In this document: positions 13,748 to 26,705 of the stretch, piece after piece
Numbering within the stretch: position 1 is the first letter of the stretch
Layout of the letters: each line of letters starts with the position of its first letter
Origin: Sapria himalayana
Lineage: Eukaryota; Streptophyta; Magnoliopsida; Malpighiales; Rafflesiaceae
Reading direction: 5' to 3'
DNA length: 64,000 bases
Assembly (NCBI GenBank): GCA_029783825.1
Contig: JAREIK010017054.1
Coordinates: forward strand, 97,001 to 161,000
The notes under the pieces: generated by a model
Seen by the model: only the letters and a program-made list of their open reading frames with translations
What the model was told of the DNA's origin: nothing
Database searches by the model: none
Translations under genes and position numbers: made by a program

Positions 13748-15007
13748 GAGATAGATTAAAAGAGAGATATATAGATATATAGATAGATAGATAAATAGAA
13801 AAATAGATAGACAAAAAGGTAGATAAAAAATTGATAGATAAATAGATTGATAGATAGTGAAATAGTAGAGAGACAAATAGCTGGAAAGACACATAGATTG
13901 ATAAATAGTTAGATAGTCAGGTAGATAAACATTTATATAAGTACATAAATAGATAAATATAAAGATAGATAGATAAACAAAAATATAGAGATATAAAGAT
14001 ATACTAATAGACAAATATACAAATAGTTAGATATACAAATAGATATATAGAAAGAAAGGTTGTTATATAAATAGACATATAGATAGATATACAGATTGAC
14101 ATATAGCTAGCCAAATTGATATACAGATGACATATATATAGATAGACAGATACAAAGATAAATAAATAGATAAATTAAAAAAAACATTCCAATAAATAGA
14201 TAGATAGATTAATTAACAGAGACACAAATAGATATATACAAAAAATAGAGATTGATAGATAAATAGATTGATTGATTGATTGAAAGACACATACCCACAT
14301 AGACAAATAGACATATAGACAGATAAATAGATTTATAGATAGATAAATAGATAGATAGATAGACATATAGATAGGCAAAAAGATAGATAGACATATTGAA
14401 AGATAAACAAATAGAAAAATTGATAAATAGATAGAAATGTAGAAAGAAAATTAGATAGATAGACAAATAGACAAATAGATAGATAGACATATAGATGATT
14501 AGACAGACATACAAATAGATAGATAGATAGGTAGATATATCGATAAACATATTGATAGATATACATATACAAAAATAGTCAAAAAGTTATAGAGAGAATG
14601 ATATATAAATAGATAGATAGATTGACAGATAGTAAGATAGATAGATAGATAAACAGATAGATAGTAGACAAATATAAAGATAGATAGATAGATAAATAGA
14701 TTGATTGATTGATTGACACATAGGTACATAGTAAGATAGACAAATAGATAGATAGATAGACATATAGATAGATATATAAATATAGAGACAGACAGACAGA
14801 TAGATAGATAAATAGACTGATAGATAGATAGACATATAGATAGATAGATTATTAGATAGTTAGATTGAGAGATAGTCAAATATACATAAATATAGATAGA
14901 GAGATAGAGAAACTGAAAGAGAGACATATAGTGGGAAATATTGATAGACAGAGAGATATAGAGATAAATAGATAGATAGGCAGGTAGATAGATAGATCGA
15001 TAGATAA

Positions 15008-15800
15008 CAAGCTAGGTAGGTAGTTAGTTAGGTAATGAGAATGAGAGATAGAGCAATAAAGAGATAGAGAGAGAGATATAGAGAGAAAGATAGATTAAAA
15101 TTTTGAGATTGAGAGATATAGAGGGAGATAGAAAGATAGAGAGATAGAACAAAGATAGAAAGATAGAAAGATAGAAAAAGAGATAGAGAGATAGAAAGAG
15201 AGAATAAAAAATAAATAGGTAGATAAGGATAGAAAGAGATAGAGTAATTGAAAGATAGAGAGATATGGAGTTATAGAGATAGATAGATAAAGATATAAAG
15301 AGATAGATAGAGAAAGAGATAGAGAGGTATAGAGATAGAGAGATAGTGAGATAGAGAGATATTGAGATAAAGATACATATAGATAGAGAGATAGAGAGAT
15401 ATAGAGAAAGATAGATACACAGATAGAAAGATAGACATATAAATGAATATAGATATAGACAAATAGATAGATAGACATATAGATAGTCTGAATAACTAAC
15501 TCATTGACTGGCTGACTGATTGACTGAGTTATAGACTAACATACTAATAAATTTGCAAACTGATAGACTACTAGACTGACAAACTAATAGGCTAACATAC
15601 TAAAAACAAATAGATAGACTAACAGACATACTAATAAACAGACAGACAAATAGAATAACAGACATAAATGTTGACAAACAAATAGACAAACAAATAGATA
15701 AATAGGCAGATAGACAGATAGATAGCTAGGTATACAAAAAGTCAGGCAGACAAATAGTCAGGAACACAGGCAGTCAAGCATATAGATTCTTTGGAAAAAA
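15008..15800 (+). repeat. Array module 4
   Basis: It starts with AAGCTAGGTAGGTAGTTAG. A long GAGATAGAGA/GAAAGATAGA block follows to about 15470, then a GACT block (ACTGGCTGACTGATTGACTG, ACTAACATACTAATA) at about 15490-15645. It closes with AGTCAGGCAG, CAGTCAAGCATA at about 15745-15785. It is the clearest example of all four blocks in order. Confidence 0.7.
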
Positions 15801-16214
15801 GACAGATAGACAAACAAAAACTGAATGATAGAAAGTCAAGAAAATATAAAGAGATAATAAGATAAACAGATAGATTGATATTCAGTAGATAGATAGAAAG
15901 ATAGATAAATAGACTAATAGATAGATAGATAGACAAACTGATAGATACTCAGATAGAAAAATAGATAGATACATAGTTATATAGACAGATAGATAGATAG
16001 ATAAACAAATAAACAAATTTATAGATAAACAAATAGACAGATAGACATATAGTTAAATATATAGATAGTCAGATAGATAGATAGATAGTTAGTTAGATAG
16101 ATAGATTGAAAGATAGAGAGATAATGGATAGATAGAAATATAGACACAGAGATAGAGGATAGATTGAGAGACAGGGAGTGTGATAAATAGAGAGACAGAA
16201 AGATAGATATATAG

Positions 16215-17090
16215 GTATGTAGGTAAATAGAGAGATAGATAGCTAGGTAGGTATGTAGATAGGTGCGTAGGTAGGTAGCTATAAAGATTGAGAGATAGTG
16301 AGGTTATAAGATTGAGAGAAAATGAGATAGAGATATAAAGAAATAGAGAGATTAAGGGATTGAGAGATTGAGAGATTGAAAGATAGATAAGGAGATGGAG
16401 AGATAAAGAGATAGAGAGAGATATAAAGGGAGATAGAGAGATAAAAAGATAAAGTGATAGATAGATAGAAGCAAAAAGAAAGAGAAATATAAAGATAAAG
16501 AGAAATGGAGATAAAGAGATAGAGAGAGAGATTGATAGATATATAGTAAGATAAAAAGAATATATAGATAGAGATATAGAGAGATAGATAGATAGTTAGA
16601 TAAAGAGATATAATGATGGAATGATAGAGAGATAGAAAAATATAGAGATAAAGAAATATAGAGATAGAAAGATAGAAATATAGATGAATAGATAGATAGA
16701 CACATCGATAGATAGATAAATAAATAGACAGATTAAATTACTGACTGACTAATTGACTGGTAGACTAACTAATTAATTTACTGACTAGTAGACTGACAAA
16801 CTAATAGACTAACAGACTAAATGACTAATAGACTAGCTAACAAACAGACTTACAAAGTGAAAAATAGACATATAGACTAATAGATGGACTAATATACAGA
16901 CAAAAAGATAGATAGAAAGATAGACAAACAGACACACAGAAAGATTGACTAACAGATAGACAAATAGATTGATCAACACACTAGCAGATAGATAGTAAGG
17001 TAGACAAATAGTCACACACACAAATAGTGAGAAAAGATAGAAAGTCAAGCATACATATAGTCAAGCAGAAAGATAGAAAGATAAACAAAC
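16215..17090 (+). repeat. Array module 5; second copy of the ~600-bp duplication
   Basis: AGCTAGGTAGGTATGTAGAT at about 16238 and a second GTAGGTAGGTAG block precede a GAGA block. Bases 16331-16922 are the near-identical partner of 5033-5632. A GACT block lies at about 16735-16850, and AGTCAAGCATACATATAGTC at about 17042 closes the module. Confidence 0.85.
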
Positions 17091-17216
17091 AAATGGATAG
17101 GCAAAGACTAACTAATAGACAGACAGACTCACCTACTAAATGACAGATAGGTATACAGAAACATAGAAAGATAGATTCACAAACAAATAGGCATCTAAAA
17201 AAATAGATAGACTGAC

Positions 17217-17218
<2 letters not shown>

Positions 17219-17275
<57 letters not shown>
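17219..17275. repeat. (TA)n run followed by (ATGT)n
   Basis: About 17 AT units run straight into about six ATGT units. The latter is the only clear ATGT expansion in the window. Confidence 0.95.
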
Positions 17276-17276
<1 letters not shown>

Positions 17277-17404
17277 TGATTGATTTAAGACAAATTGATA
17301 GACAAATAAAAAGATAGGTTGTAAACAAATTGATAGACATATAGATAGATAGAAAAATAGATAGATAATTAGATAGATAGGCAGATAAATAGATAGATTT
17401 ATAA

Positions 17405-17437
<33 letters not shown>

Positions 17438-17604
17438 CATATAGGATGACAAATAGACAAATAATCAAATTGATAGATAGATAGATATACAGATAGATAA
17501 ATCTATACAGAGAGATAGAGATAAAAAAATAGATAGAGAGATAGAGAAATAGATAGATAGATAGTAGGTATACTGATAGATAGGTTGACAAATTGATAGA
17601 TAGA

Positions 17605-17900
17605 TAGATAGCAAGGTAGGTAGGTATCTAGGTAGGTAGGTAAGTAGGTAGAAAGATAAAGAGATAGGTCAAAATAGATATAGAAAGATAAATAAAGAGA
17701 TATATAGACTGGGAGAGAAAGAGATAGAAAGATAGAGGGAAAGATAGATAGACACATTCAAAAATAGACAGATAAAATGCCAGACAGAATGAAAGATAGA
17801 TAGATAGGCTGATAGACGGGCAAACTAATAAACTAATAGACATGCAAATTAATAGACTAACTGACTGACATACTGACAGACTTATAGGCATATAGATAGA
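17605..17900 (+). repeat. Array module 6 (short)
   Basis: AGCAAGGTAGGTAGGTATCT and further GTAG units occupy 17609-17650. They are followed by a GAGAGAAAGAGATAG block to about 17745 and a block with CAAACTAATAAACTAATAGA and CTAACTGACTGACATAC at about 17820-17880. The block order matches the other modules, with shorter blocks. Confidence 0.6.
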
Positions 17901-19984
17901 CATACAGACATATAACATAAATAGATAGACACACAAATAGACCATTAGATAGATAGACATATATAAAGATAGATAGACATTTAGATAGATAGATAAAAAG
18001 ATAAACAGATAGACAAATAAAAAATTTCCAAATAGATAGATAGAGAGATAAAGTGATAGAGAGATTAACATATTGAAATATAGATAGATAACTAGATATA
18101 TATATATATATATATAAAGATAGATAGATAGTTAGAAAGATAGACAAAAATATATAGATAAATTAGTAGAAAGATATATAGATAGATAAATAGATTAATA
18201 AATTGACAAAATAGATAGATAGACAAATAAAAATATAGAAAGAAAGATGCATACATATTTAGGCAGATAAGCAGATACACAGATAGATAGACAAAAATGT
18301 AGATATACAGATATAGATATAAATAGATATGTATATAGATAAATAAAGAGATAGAAAGATTGACAAATAGACATATATATAAATAGATAGATAGACTGAT
18401 GACTAATAGACTAATGGATAGAAACACAGATAGATAGTTAGACATAAATGTATTTATAAAGTTTGATAGTTAGATAGATAGACAAATAGAAAGATATACA
18501 AATACATAGATTTATAAATTGATAGATTGAAAAATACATAAATAGATAGAAAGATAGATAGATGTATAGATAGTTAAGAAGATACATGGAAAGATAGATT
18601 GATTGATTGATAGACAAATAAATAGATAGATAGATACATAAATAGACAAATACATAGATAGATGGATAAATAAATAGACATATAGACAGATAGACAGATT
18701 GATAAATAGGGAGATAGATATATCGATAGATAGATAGACAAATAGATGGATATATAGATAGGCAGATACATAGATAGATAGACAGGTAGATAGATAACTA
18801 GATAGAGAGATATATAGATAGACACATAAATAGATAGATGGATAGACAAAATGACAGATAAACAAATGATAGATAAATAGATATAAAGATAGTCAAATAT
18901 TAGGAAGATAGATAGCCAGTAAAAATCATAGATAGATAGATAGATAAATAAACATATATACAAATAGACAAAAAAAATAGATAGATAAATAGATAGATTG
19001 TAAAAAATATATAGATAGATAGATAGACAAATATATAGATAGACATTTAGACATATAGATAGATAAAAAGATAGATAAATGACATAAATATAGATAGACA
19101 TACATTCATATATATAGATATATAGAGAGACATATAGATAGATATTAAGATATATAGATAGGCATTTATATAGATAGACATATAGACAAATTAAAATTGA
19201 CAAATAGATAAATAAAAAAGTAGACAAATATAAAGATATATAGATAGAAAAATAGATATATAAATAAATATATAGTTTGATAAATAGACAGAGTGACATA
19301 TAGATTGATAGACAAATAAACATATAAACACATACACAGATAGATAAATTTATAGATAGATAGACTTATAGATAGATAGAAAGATAGATAGATAGATAGA
19401 TTGACAGATATATAATTAGATACATAGATAGATAAATATAAAGATAGATAGATATAAAGATAGATAGATATACAGATAGATATATAGACACAAATATAGA
19501 TAGACATAAAGATAGAAAGACAGATAGACAAATAGACAAATAAACACATAGAGAGAAAAATAAATAAACAGACAGACAGATAGATATATAGATACATAGA
19601 TAGACAGGATTAGAGATAAATAAGAGATAGATAGATATATAAATAGGTTGAAAGATAGACAAAAAATAGATTAATAGATAGATAAACTCATAGACAAATA
19701 GACAGATTGATAGTTAGACATATAAATAGATAGATAGATAGATAGACATATAGGTATATAGTTAGATAGACTTATAGTTAGAGAGATAGATCGAGAGATA
19801 GACAAATATATAGAAATACAATAAGAGTGTTAGAAAGATAGATAGAGAGATAGTTAGAGAGAAAGAGAGACAGACAGAGAGATAGAGAAACATAAAGATA
19901 GATAAATAGAAAGACAGATAGAGAAATAGATAGTTAGACAAATAGACAGATAGATAGATATGTAGGTAGACATATAGATCGATA

Positions 19985-20860
19985 CACATACAACTAGGTA
20001 GGTAGGTAGGTAGATAGGTATGTTGTTAGATAGAGAGATAGAAATATAGAGTTCTAGAGAGAGAGTGTGAGTGATATATATATATATATATTGATAGAGA
20101 GATAAATAGATAATAAATAAAGATATAAATATATATAGAAATAGAAAGATATAAAAATAGAGAGATATAGAGTTAAAGAGATATGAAGATAGAGATATAA
20201 ATAGATAAGAAATAAAGATATAAAGATATATAGAGATAGAAAGATATAGAAATAAAGAGATATAGAGCTAGAGTGATATGGAGATAGAGAGAAAGAGAAA
20301 TAGAGAGATAGAAAGATAAAGAAATAGATAGATAGAGAGTAAAAGAGATAAAGAGTTAGTTATATAGCAAGATAAAGTGATATAGAGGAAAAGAGATTGC
20401 AAAATAAAAAGATAGAAAGATAGAGAGATAGATTGATAGAGATATATTGATATTGAGAGATAGAGAGATAGATTGATAGAGATATATTGATATTGAGAGA
20501 TAGAGAGATAGATAAATATACAGATAGACACATATACACATAGATAGAAAAACATATAGACAGACTAAATGATTGTCAAACTGATAGACTAACATACTTA
20601 CATACTAACATATAGACATACTAATAGACTGATAGATTGTTAGACTAACACACTAATAAACTATCAGATAGACCGACTAATAGATATACTAACAGATAGA
20701 TAGAAAGAAAGACAAATAGAAAGACAAATAGAGCGATTGACAAATAGACAAATAGATAGATAGAAAGTTACTAATACAGACAAATATATAGATTGTCAGT
20801 CAAGTAGATAAAAAGTCAAGAAGACTAATAGTTAGGTAGATAGATAGTCACGTATACTGA
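19985..20860 (+). repeat. Array module 7
   Basis: AACTAGGTAGGTAGGTAGGT begins at about 19991. A GAGATAGAGA block runs to about 20520, and a GACT block (ACTAACATACTTACATACTA, ACTAACACACTAATAAACTA) covers about 20560-20700. AGTCAAGTAG and AGTCAAGAAG occur at about 20798-20822. Confidence 0.7.
20421..20500 (+). repeat. Perfect 40-bp tandem duplication
   Basis: Bases 20421-20460 and 20461-20500 are identical. Each begins TAGAGAGATAGATTGATAGA and ends in TATTGATATTGAGAGA. Identity over ten composite units indicates a recent local duplication. Confidence 0.95.
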
Positions 20861-21231
20861 CAGTTTGGTATTTTGATTGAAAGATAGATAGATGAATAGA
20901 AGGATAGATAGATAAACAGAATGATTGACTGATATACAGCTAGACAGATAGACATACCAACTGACAAACAGATAGATAGACAAACAAACCATCCTATAGA
21001 TAGATAGACAAAGAGAAAGACATACATATACATACATAAATACATAGAAAACAAACAAACAAATAGACAAATAAAAAGTTAGAAAGATAGATAGATATAT
21101 AGACAAATATTTAGGTAAATAGATAAATAGACAGACAGACATATAGCTAGAAAAATAGATAGTCAAAAAGATAGACAATTTGATAGTCAGATAGGAAGAC
21201 AAATAGATAGATAGATATCTGTCAATCAGTA

Positions 21232-22610
21232 GTGAAAAACAAATTTCGGGAAGAAGAAGAACTCTCAACTTCTAGAGAGAGAAAATCCCTTTTCCTAGAG
21301 AGAAAAAATCTCCATTCTTGCCCGAAACAAGCTTTTATCAAGCTAAGAATGGATAAAAAGGATTTATCATTACATAATAAATCCTTTGCCTCGATAACAA
21401 GAGGGACCGCGCCTCTTTCACGAAGCATCGACAGCAAAAATGGGAGTCCCGCAATTTTTTTCTCCATGGAGCAGATGCATGGGTTCCTGGAACCGTTCGA
21501 GTATACACTTGTAGGGAAATTTTCCCATGGCAGACCTCGCGTAAACGAGCTTCAGAACTTCATCTCTACATTGAAGCTTAAAGGAAATGTGAAGTTCGCG
21601 GATTATGATGCGAGGCATATATTTTTACACTGTTGCTTGGTAGAAGACTACTACCGACTATGGCAGAGGGGTCTTTGGCATGTCGAAGGATTCCCCATGA
21701 GAATACTAAAGTGAACGAAAAGCTTTAGCCCTCTCGAGGAAGCCCCCATTGCTCCGGTTTGGTTTTCTCTGCCCAATTTACCATTGTTTCTATATAATGT
21801 ACAGGCCCTTCATGCTATCTCGAGTTGCTTGGGTAAACCCATGCTTCAGGATGAAGCTACCACCTCAATGACAAGAATAGGTTCTGCCCGAGTATGTGTA
21901 GAGTATAATCTCCTCAAGCAGCCGCCTAACAGGATATGGATAGGCAGTGAAGAGGAAGAAGAAGGATTTTGGCAAACAACCATTCCAGAAAATTTACCTT
22001 CATACTGCCTTGGCTGTAGAAGGCTAGGACACGACTTAGATGTATGTAGAGTGGGAAAATAGGAGAAAAAAAATAGGGAGGAGGCAAGAGGTTAGAGGTA
22101 GGTGGGCAGAAAAGTGGGTTAGGAGGGAGGAGAGTATACCGAAAGAGCAAATGGAAAAGCTAGTTGGGGAGGGTTCAATGGTTGTTTTTTCAAGTGAAAA
22201 GGGAAGGAGAGGGGGTAAGAGTGGAAAAGAGAAATAGGATTGAAAAATAGGGTAGCATAGAAATAAGACAAATAGAGGAAACTAATGTAGGAGATGAGGG
22301 GAAAGATATGGAAGAAGGGTGGGAGAGGGTGAAAACTAGAAGAAAAAGAGGGAAGAAACTCAAAGCTCGGCGAGTATTAAAGGAAACGCTGGAGGACTAC
22401 AGCTGGATGGATGAAGACCTTCTGGATTTTCCAGATGAGGATGCGGAGGTCTTCAGTTGCCCTTCATTAAGTGAAGAAGAAGTTAAGGGTGAAAGCTCCC
22501 TGGAATAGGTAAAGGATGATTTGGATATTTTTGAGGAGGATTGGGATAACCTCTCCAGAGAACAAGCAATGGAAACCATAAAGTGGATGGCTATGCATCT
22601 TGGGCAGTAG
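21232..22610 (+). pseudogene. LINE ORF1 protein (DUF4283, CCHC zinc knuckle), broken
   Basis: ORF1 proteins of plant L1-type LINEs bind RNA and package the element's transcript. A start at 21349 (MDKKD) is as plausible as the one at 21232; in both cases the conserved part begins at KSFASITRG. A DUF4283 domain follows, with FSMEQM, LVGKF, RPRVNE, DARHIFLHC and a final GFPMRILK. The next codon, expected to be Trp, is the stop TGA at 21712-21714. The same frame then stays open to 22062. There YCLGCRRLGHDLDVC (about 22003-22047) forms a CX2CX4HX4C zinc knuckle. Beyond 22062 the frame is lost. A charged, acidic tail can be followed in another frame at 22308-22607, interrupted by TAG at 22506-22508. 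Family assignment is strong and exact ends are not. Confidence 0.85.
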
Positions 22611-22737
22611 GTAAAATATAACGAAATAATGAATATTTTTTCTAGCTCAACTAAAACACCAAGAAATAGGAAGAAATATTCGAACAAGACATACGAGACT
22701 AAATGCACTACGAGATTACAAGCAAAGTCAATAATTA

Positions 22738-25700
22738 ATGGATAGGTGTCTTTACTGGAACATTAGAGGGGTAGCAAATACCCCTTCAATTAATAGATTG
22801 AAACAATTAATAAAAATAAATAAAATTTCTTTAATAATTATAGCAGAACCTATGGTCGAGAAAGATCAAATAATAAAATATAGTGAAAAATTAGGATTTA
22901 AAAATGCGTATGCAAGCTTGAATAGTAAACTCTGGATTATGTGGCATAACTATATGGACATTATTATCTTAAAAGACACAGAACAAATAGTTAATTTTAA
23001 AACTAACTCGAATACATAAGAAATAATATCAGTGGTTTATGCAAAAAATGATAAAAAAGATAGAATAGATCTATGGAAAGAAATACAGAACATTGCTATA
23101 AAAAATATTCCATGGATTATAGGAGGAGATTTTAATGTTATAAGAAATGCACAAAAAAAGAAAGGTGGAAAAACCCCAAATGCACTGGCAATGTCATAAT
23201 TCAACGATTGTATCGCTAGTGCCAACTTAACGGAGGTGGAGTATATTGGCTCAAATTACACCTAGTGTAATAACTGGCGTAAAAGAGGAGCAATTTGGGC
23301 AAGACTGGATAGGGTCATGTTTAATGCTAAATGGGCAGTGACTCATGGAGTTACGGGCCTAAGACATTTAAGCAGGACATGTTCGGATCATAGTCCATTG
23401 CTCATAAAAATTCATAAAAGTCAACCAATAAAAGGCGATTTTTAAATTTCAAAATATGTGGGTTAAACACACGGATTTCGATAGAATGGTTCGAGAATCT
23501 TGGGAAGAGCCAGTACCAGGAAAGCCTATGCAGGCTTTTTCGGCTAAATTATTCAGGTTAAAAAATGTATTAAAAAATGGAATAAAGAAGTTTTTGGAAA
23601 TATAAACCTACAAATAAAACAAGTGGAGGAAGAAGTGGTAAAGTTAGAAATAATATATGACACTAAGAACAAAAAAGAAGATAGAAGTGAACTTTGTAAG
23701 GCAAAAGGTAAATTGAGGCTTAAGCTATACATGGAAGAAATATACTGGAAATAGCGAGCAAAAGTTAAATGGCTGAAAGAAGGAGATAGGAACACTAAAT
23801 TTTTCCATAATATGAGTAAGATAAAAATAAACAAGAACAAAATAAAATGTATAAAAATGATGAAGGAAAATGGGTAGAAGAAGATAATAAAATAAGAGCA
23901 CTATTTGAGGATTTTTTTTTAAAAAACATTTATGCGGGCAGCTCATACATGAAGGGGATAAACTAATAAATGAAGTTAAATTAAATATCTCTAAGGAGCA
24001 AAATCAAATGATGGAAAAAATCCCAGATAGGTATGAGATTAAAAATGCAGTATTCAGCCTGGACAAAGATAGTGCAGCAAGAGCAGATGGATGGAATAGT
24101 AATTTCTTCCAGGTATGCTGGGAAATTATTGAAAAAGACTTCAGACCTATAAGTTTATACTTCAGACCTATAAGTATATATGGCAATAGCTTGTACTTGC
24201 TATTGCTAGTTTTTTTGCAGGGGTGGATATTCCTAAAACATGGGCGAATTCTCTCATTGTCTTCATATCAAAAAACAAATCCCCTCAAAAATGTGAGGAC
24301 TTCAGACCTATAAGTTTATGTAATGCCATATATAAGATTTTAGCAAAAATTTTACAAAATAGATTAAGTGATATTATGCCATATATCATATCATAGGAGC
24401 AAATGAGCTTCGTTAAAAATAGGTTAATGTGGGAAAACATAAGATTAGCATCTGAAATGATGAAAGACATAGCGGTTAAAATAAGAGAGGAGAAGTTAGT
24501 AGTAAAGTTAGACTTATCGAAAGCATTCGACATGGTAGAATGGGACATACTCTGCTATACTATGAGAAAATTTGGCTTCTCAGAGTTATGCATTGATATG
24601 ATATATAGATGTGTGTCAAGTGTATGGGTTAAAGTCATTGTAAATGGGACGAAAGGAGAAAAATTTAAGCCTAAATGAAGCTTACAACAAGGAGACCCAT
24701 TATCTCCTTTATTATTTGATATATATTTAGAACTGTTGATTTTAAATTTAAAGAAAAGAATGTCTGAAGGAAAGATCATTCCATTTAGAAAACCAAAAAA
24801 CATTCCAAGAATAGGCTGCCTTGCATATGCTGATGATCTTATAATTTTTACAAATGCGAGTAAAAGATCTTTGATATACCTTATGGATCTTTTGAATACA
24901 TTTGTAACTGAGACAGGGCATGCGATAAATATAAAAAAGTGTCAGTTTATGCTGGCAAAGAAAGTAACAGAAAAGGTGAGTAATAAAGTAAAGAACATCA
25001 CAGGATTTACCCAGAATAAAGGAGCGCTAATGTATCTAGGATGTCCTATATATGAAGGTAGACTGAAAGAAAAATATTTAATATCACTACATGATAAAAT
25101 AAATACTAAAATAGCAGGTTGGAAAGAAGAGCTATTGGGCTTTGGGGGCAGGATCACATTAGTCACTCACGTCCTTCAAGCACATTAGTGCATATTCTAT
25201 CAATTATTCACCCTCCAAAAAAATTTACAAATAAATTAGAATCAACAATGGCTAACTTTTTATGGGGGAAAAAAGATGGAAAGAATAAAATTCACTGGAA
25301 AAGATGGGAGGCTATTTGCTTCCCAAAAGAGGAAGCCGGATTAGGATTAATATCTTTGCAGGACATGGCAGATGCTTGGGACTGTAAAGGTTGGTGGAGA
25401 CTAAAAAATGATAGCCTCTGGGCGAGCTTTATGAGAGCGAAATATGTAGTACATGAAAAGGTGAATAAGAAAAATGCTTCGAAAATTTGGAAAGCTCTAG
25501 AAAAACAGAAAGAAATAGTAGAATCTTATTCTAAAGAGAAGAGCGGATGGAAATGGACCCTTACTCCGCAAGGCAACTTTACGCTCAAAATGGTCAAAAA
25601 TCTGATTCGAAAGAAAAATATGATAAACCCAATCTTTAAATGGGTATGGGAAGTAGGCAGCCCACAAAAAATGTGCTCACTTGTATGGAAAGCTGTTGTG

Positions 25701-26705
25701 AATGCATTACCTATAGATACAAATATTCAAAAGAAATGTATAAAGATAGCTTCCAGATGTGATTTCCGTCATCAAGCAACAAAATTTATAGATCATCTAT
25801 TTTCAGAAGGTAAAATTGCATTTGAAATATGGAAAAAGTTAGAAATATTTAGTAATATAAATATTAATGAGGAAACTTTAATAGATAGGATTAAAAGGTG
25901 GAGGAGGCACCCCCCTAATACACCGACCAAAAAATGGCTAAACCAAAATTTACCACATGCAGTAATTTGGTGTATATGGAAAGCAAGAAATAAAAGTAGA
26001 TTCGAGGGTATAAAAATGAAAATAGATAATATCTTTAAAGACATTAAGTTGGAAATTAGTAATATATCTTGTACAAAACCTATCATATTAGATAATTCTG
26101 AAATGGATAAAGAAGCCAGGGAAAGTTGGAATCTCTCCACTAAGACTAAAAGGATTCATTGGGTTAAAAGTATAAGCTGGAATAGGCCCCCAGAAGGGAA
26201 ACTATCGTTGAATACTGATGGTAGCTTCAATAGAGATTTAGGAATTGCAGGAGGTGGAGGAGTAATAAGAGACTCTGAAGGTAGAATTAGGAAAGCTTTC
26301 ACACTAGTAGGAAAATCCTACTCTGCACTACATTCAGAAATTAGGGCACTAAAGGAAGGATTATATGTCTGTAATAAGCTAGGATATAGAAATTTGCAAA
26401 TACAGGTAGATTCAACATTATTGGTTGAGTTATTTAATAAAAAACTAGTAATGTGGCGGCATGAGGAGGAGATATAAATAATAGTGAGTCTTGCTAAAGA
26501 ATTAAATGCATCAATATCACATGTATACAGGGAAGCAAATGCATTGGCAGACAAGCTTGCTAAAATAGGATTGTTAGAAGGGGCTGCGGAGTATGATGAG
26601 GAATCTTTGCCAATAAAATTGAAAGGATTAGCACGATTAGATAAAATTACATTCCCTTACCTAAGAATAAGTAAATATAGATCGGAATATTGCTTAAAAA
26701 AGTAG
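22738..26705 (+). pseudogene. LINE ORF2 polyprotein: endonuclease, reverse transcriptase, zf-RVT, RNase H (broken)
   Basis: ORF2 nicks target DNA and reverse-transcribes the element. The endonuclease (22738-23446) shows WNIRG, AEP, GGDFN, ARLDR and SDHSPL, which hold the usual Asn, Glu, Asp and His residues. It has stops at 23017, 23197 (TAA) and 23263 (TAG in place of Trp), then a frameshift near 23445. The reverse transcriptase spans about 24008-25185, with KLDLSKAFDMVEWD (motif A), QQGDPLSPLLF, and YADD at 24826-24837. It has stops at 24394 and 24676 and a frameshift near 25183. A zf-RVT-like region follows at about 25550-25770. RNase H lies at about 26194-26620 with NTDGS, SEIRALKEGL, QVDS and REANALADKLAK, so all four acidic positions are present. 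TAA at 26475 interrupts it. Several stops fit C-to-T changes. Confidence 0.9.

Larger units (their letters stand above)
5018..21219 (+). repeat. 16-kb GATA-family microsatellite/satellite array
   Basis: GATA units dominate, mixed with GACA, GATT, GAGA, GTAG and GACT variants and AAATAGAC stretches. The complementary strand reads (TATC)n, which has no stop codon in any frame, so it produces many overlapping spurious open frames encoding Tyr-Leu-Ser-Ile runs. The left edge at about 5018-5032 begins inside a GAGA-rich block. The right edge is the 5' end of the LINE at about 21220, and the same array resumes at 28381. The variants are not randomly scattered; see the module entries. Confidence 0.97.

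Noticed and set aside
5007..20595. Many minus-strand open frames of 60-298 codons (for example 13118-14014, 18574-19323, 11459-12013)
   Set aside because: All lie in the GATA array and encode Tyr/Leu/Ser/Ile runs that follow from a stop-free TATC repeat. Neighbouring frames are equally open, and there is no domain or codon bias.
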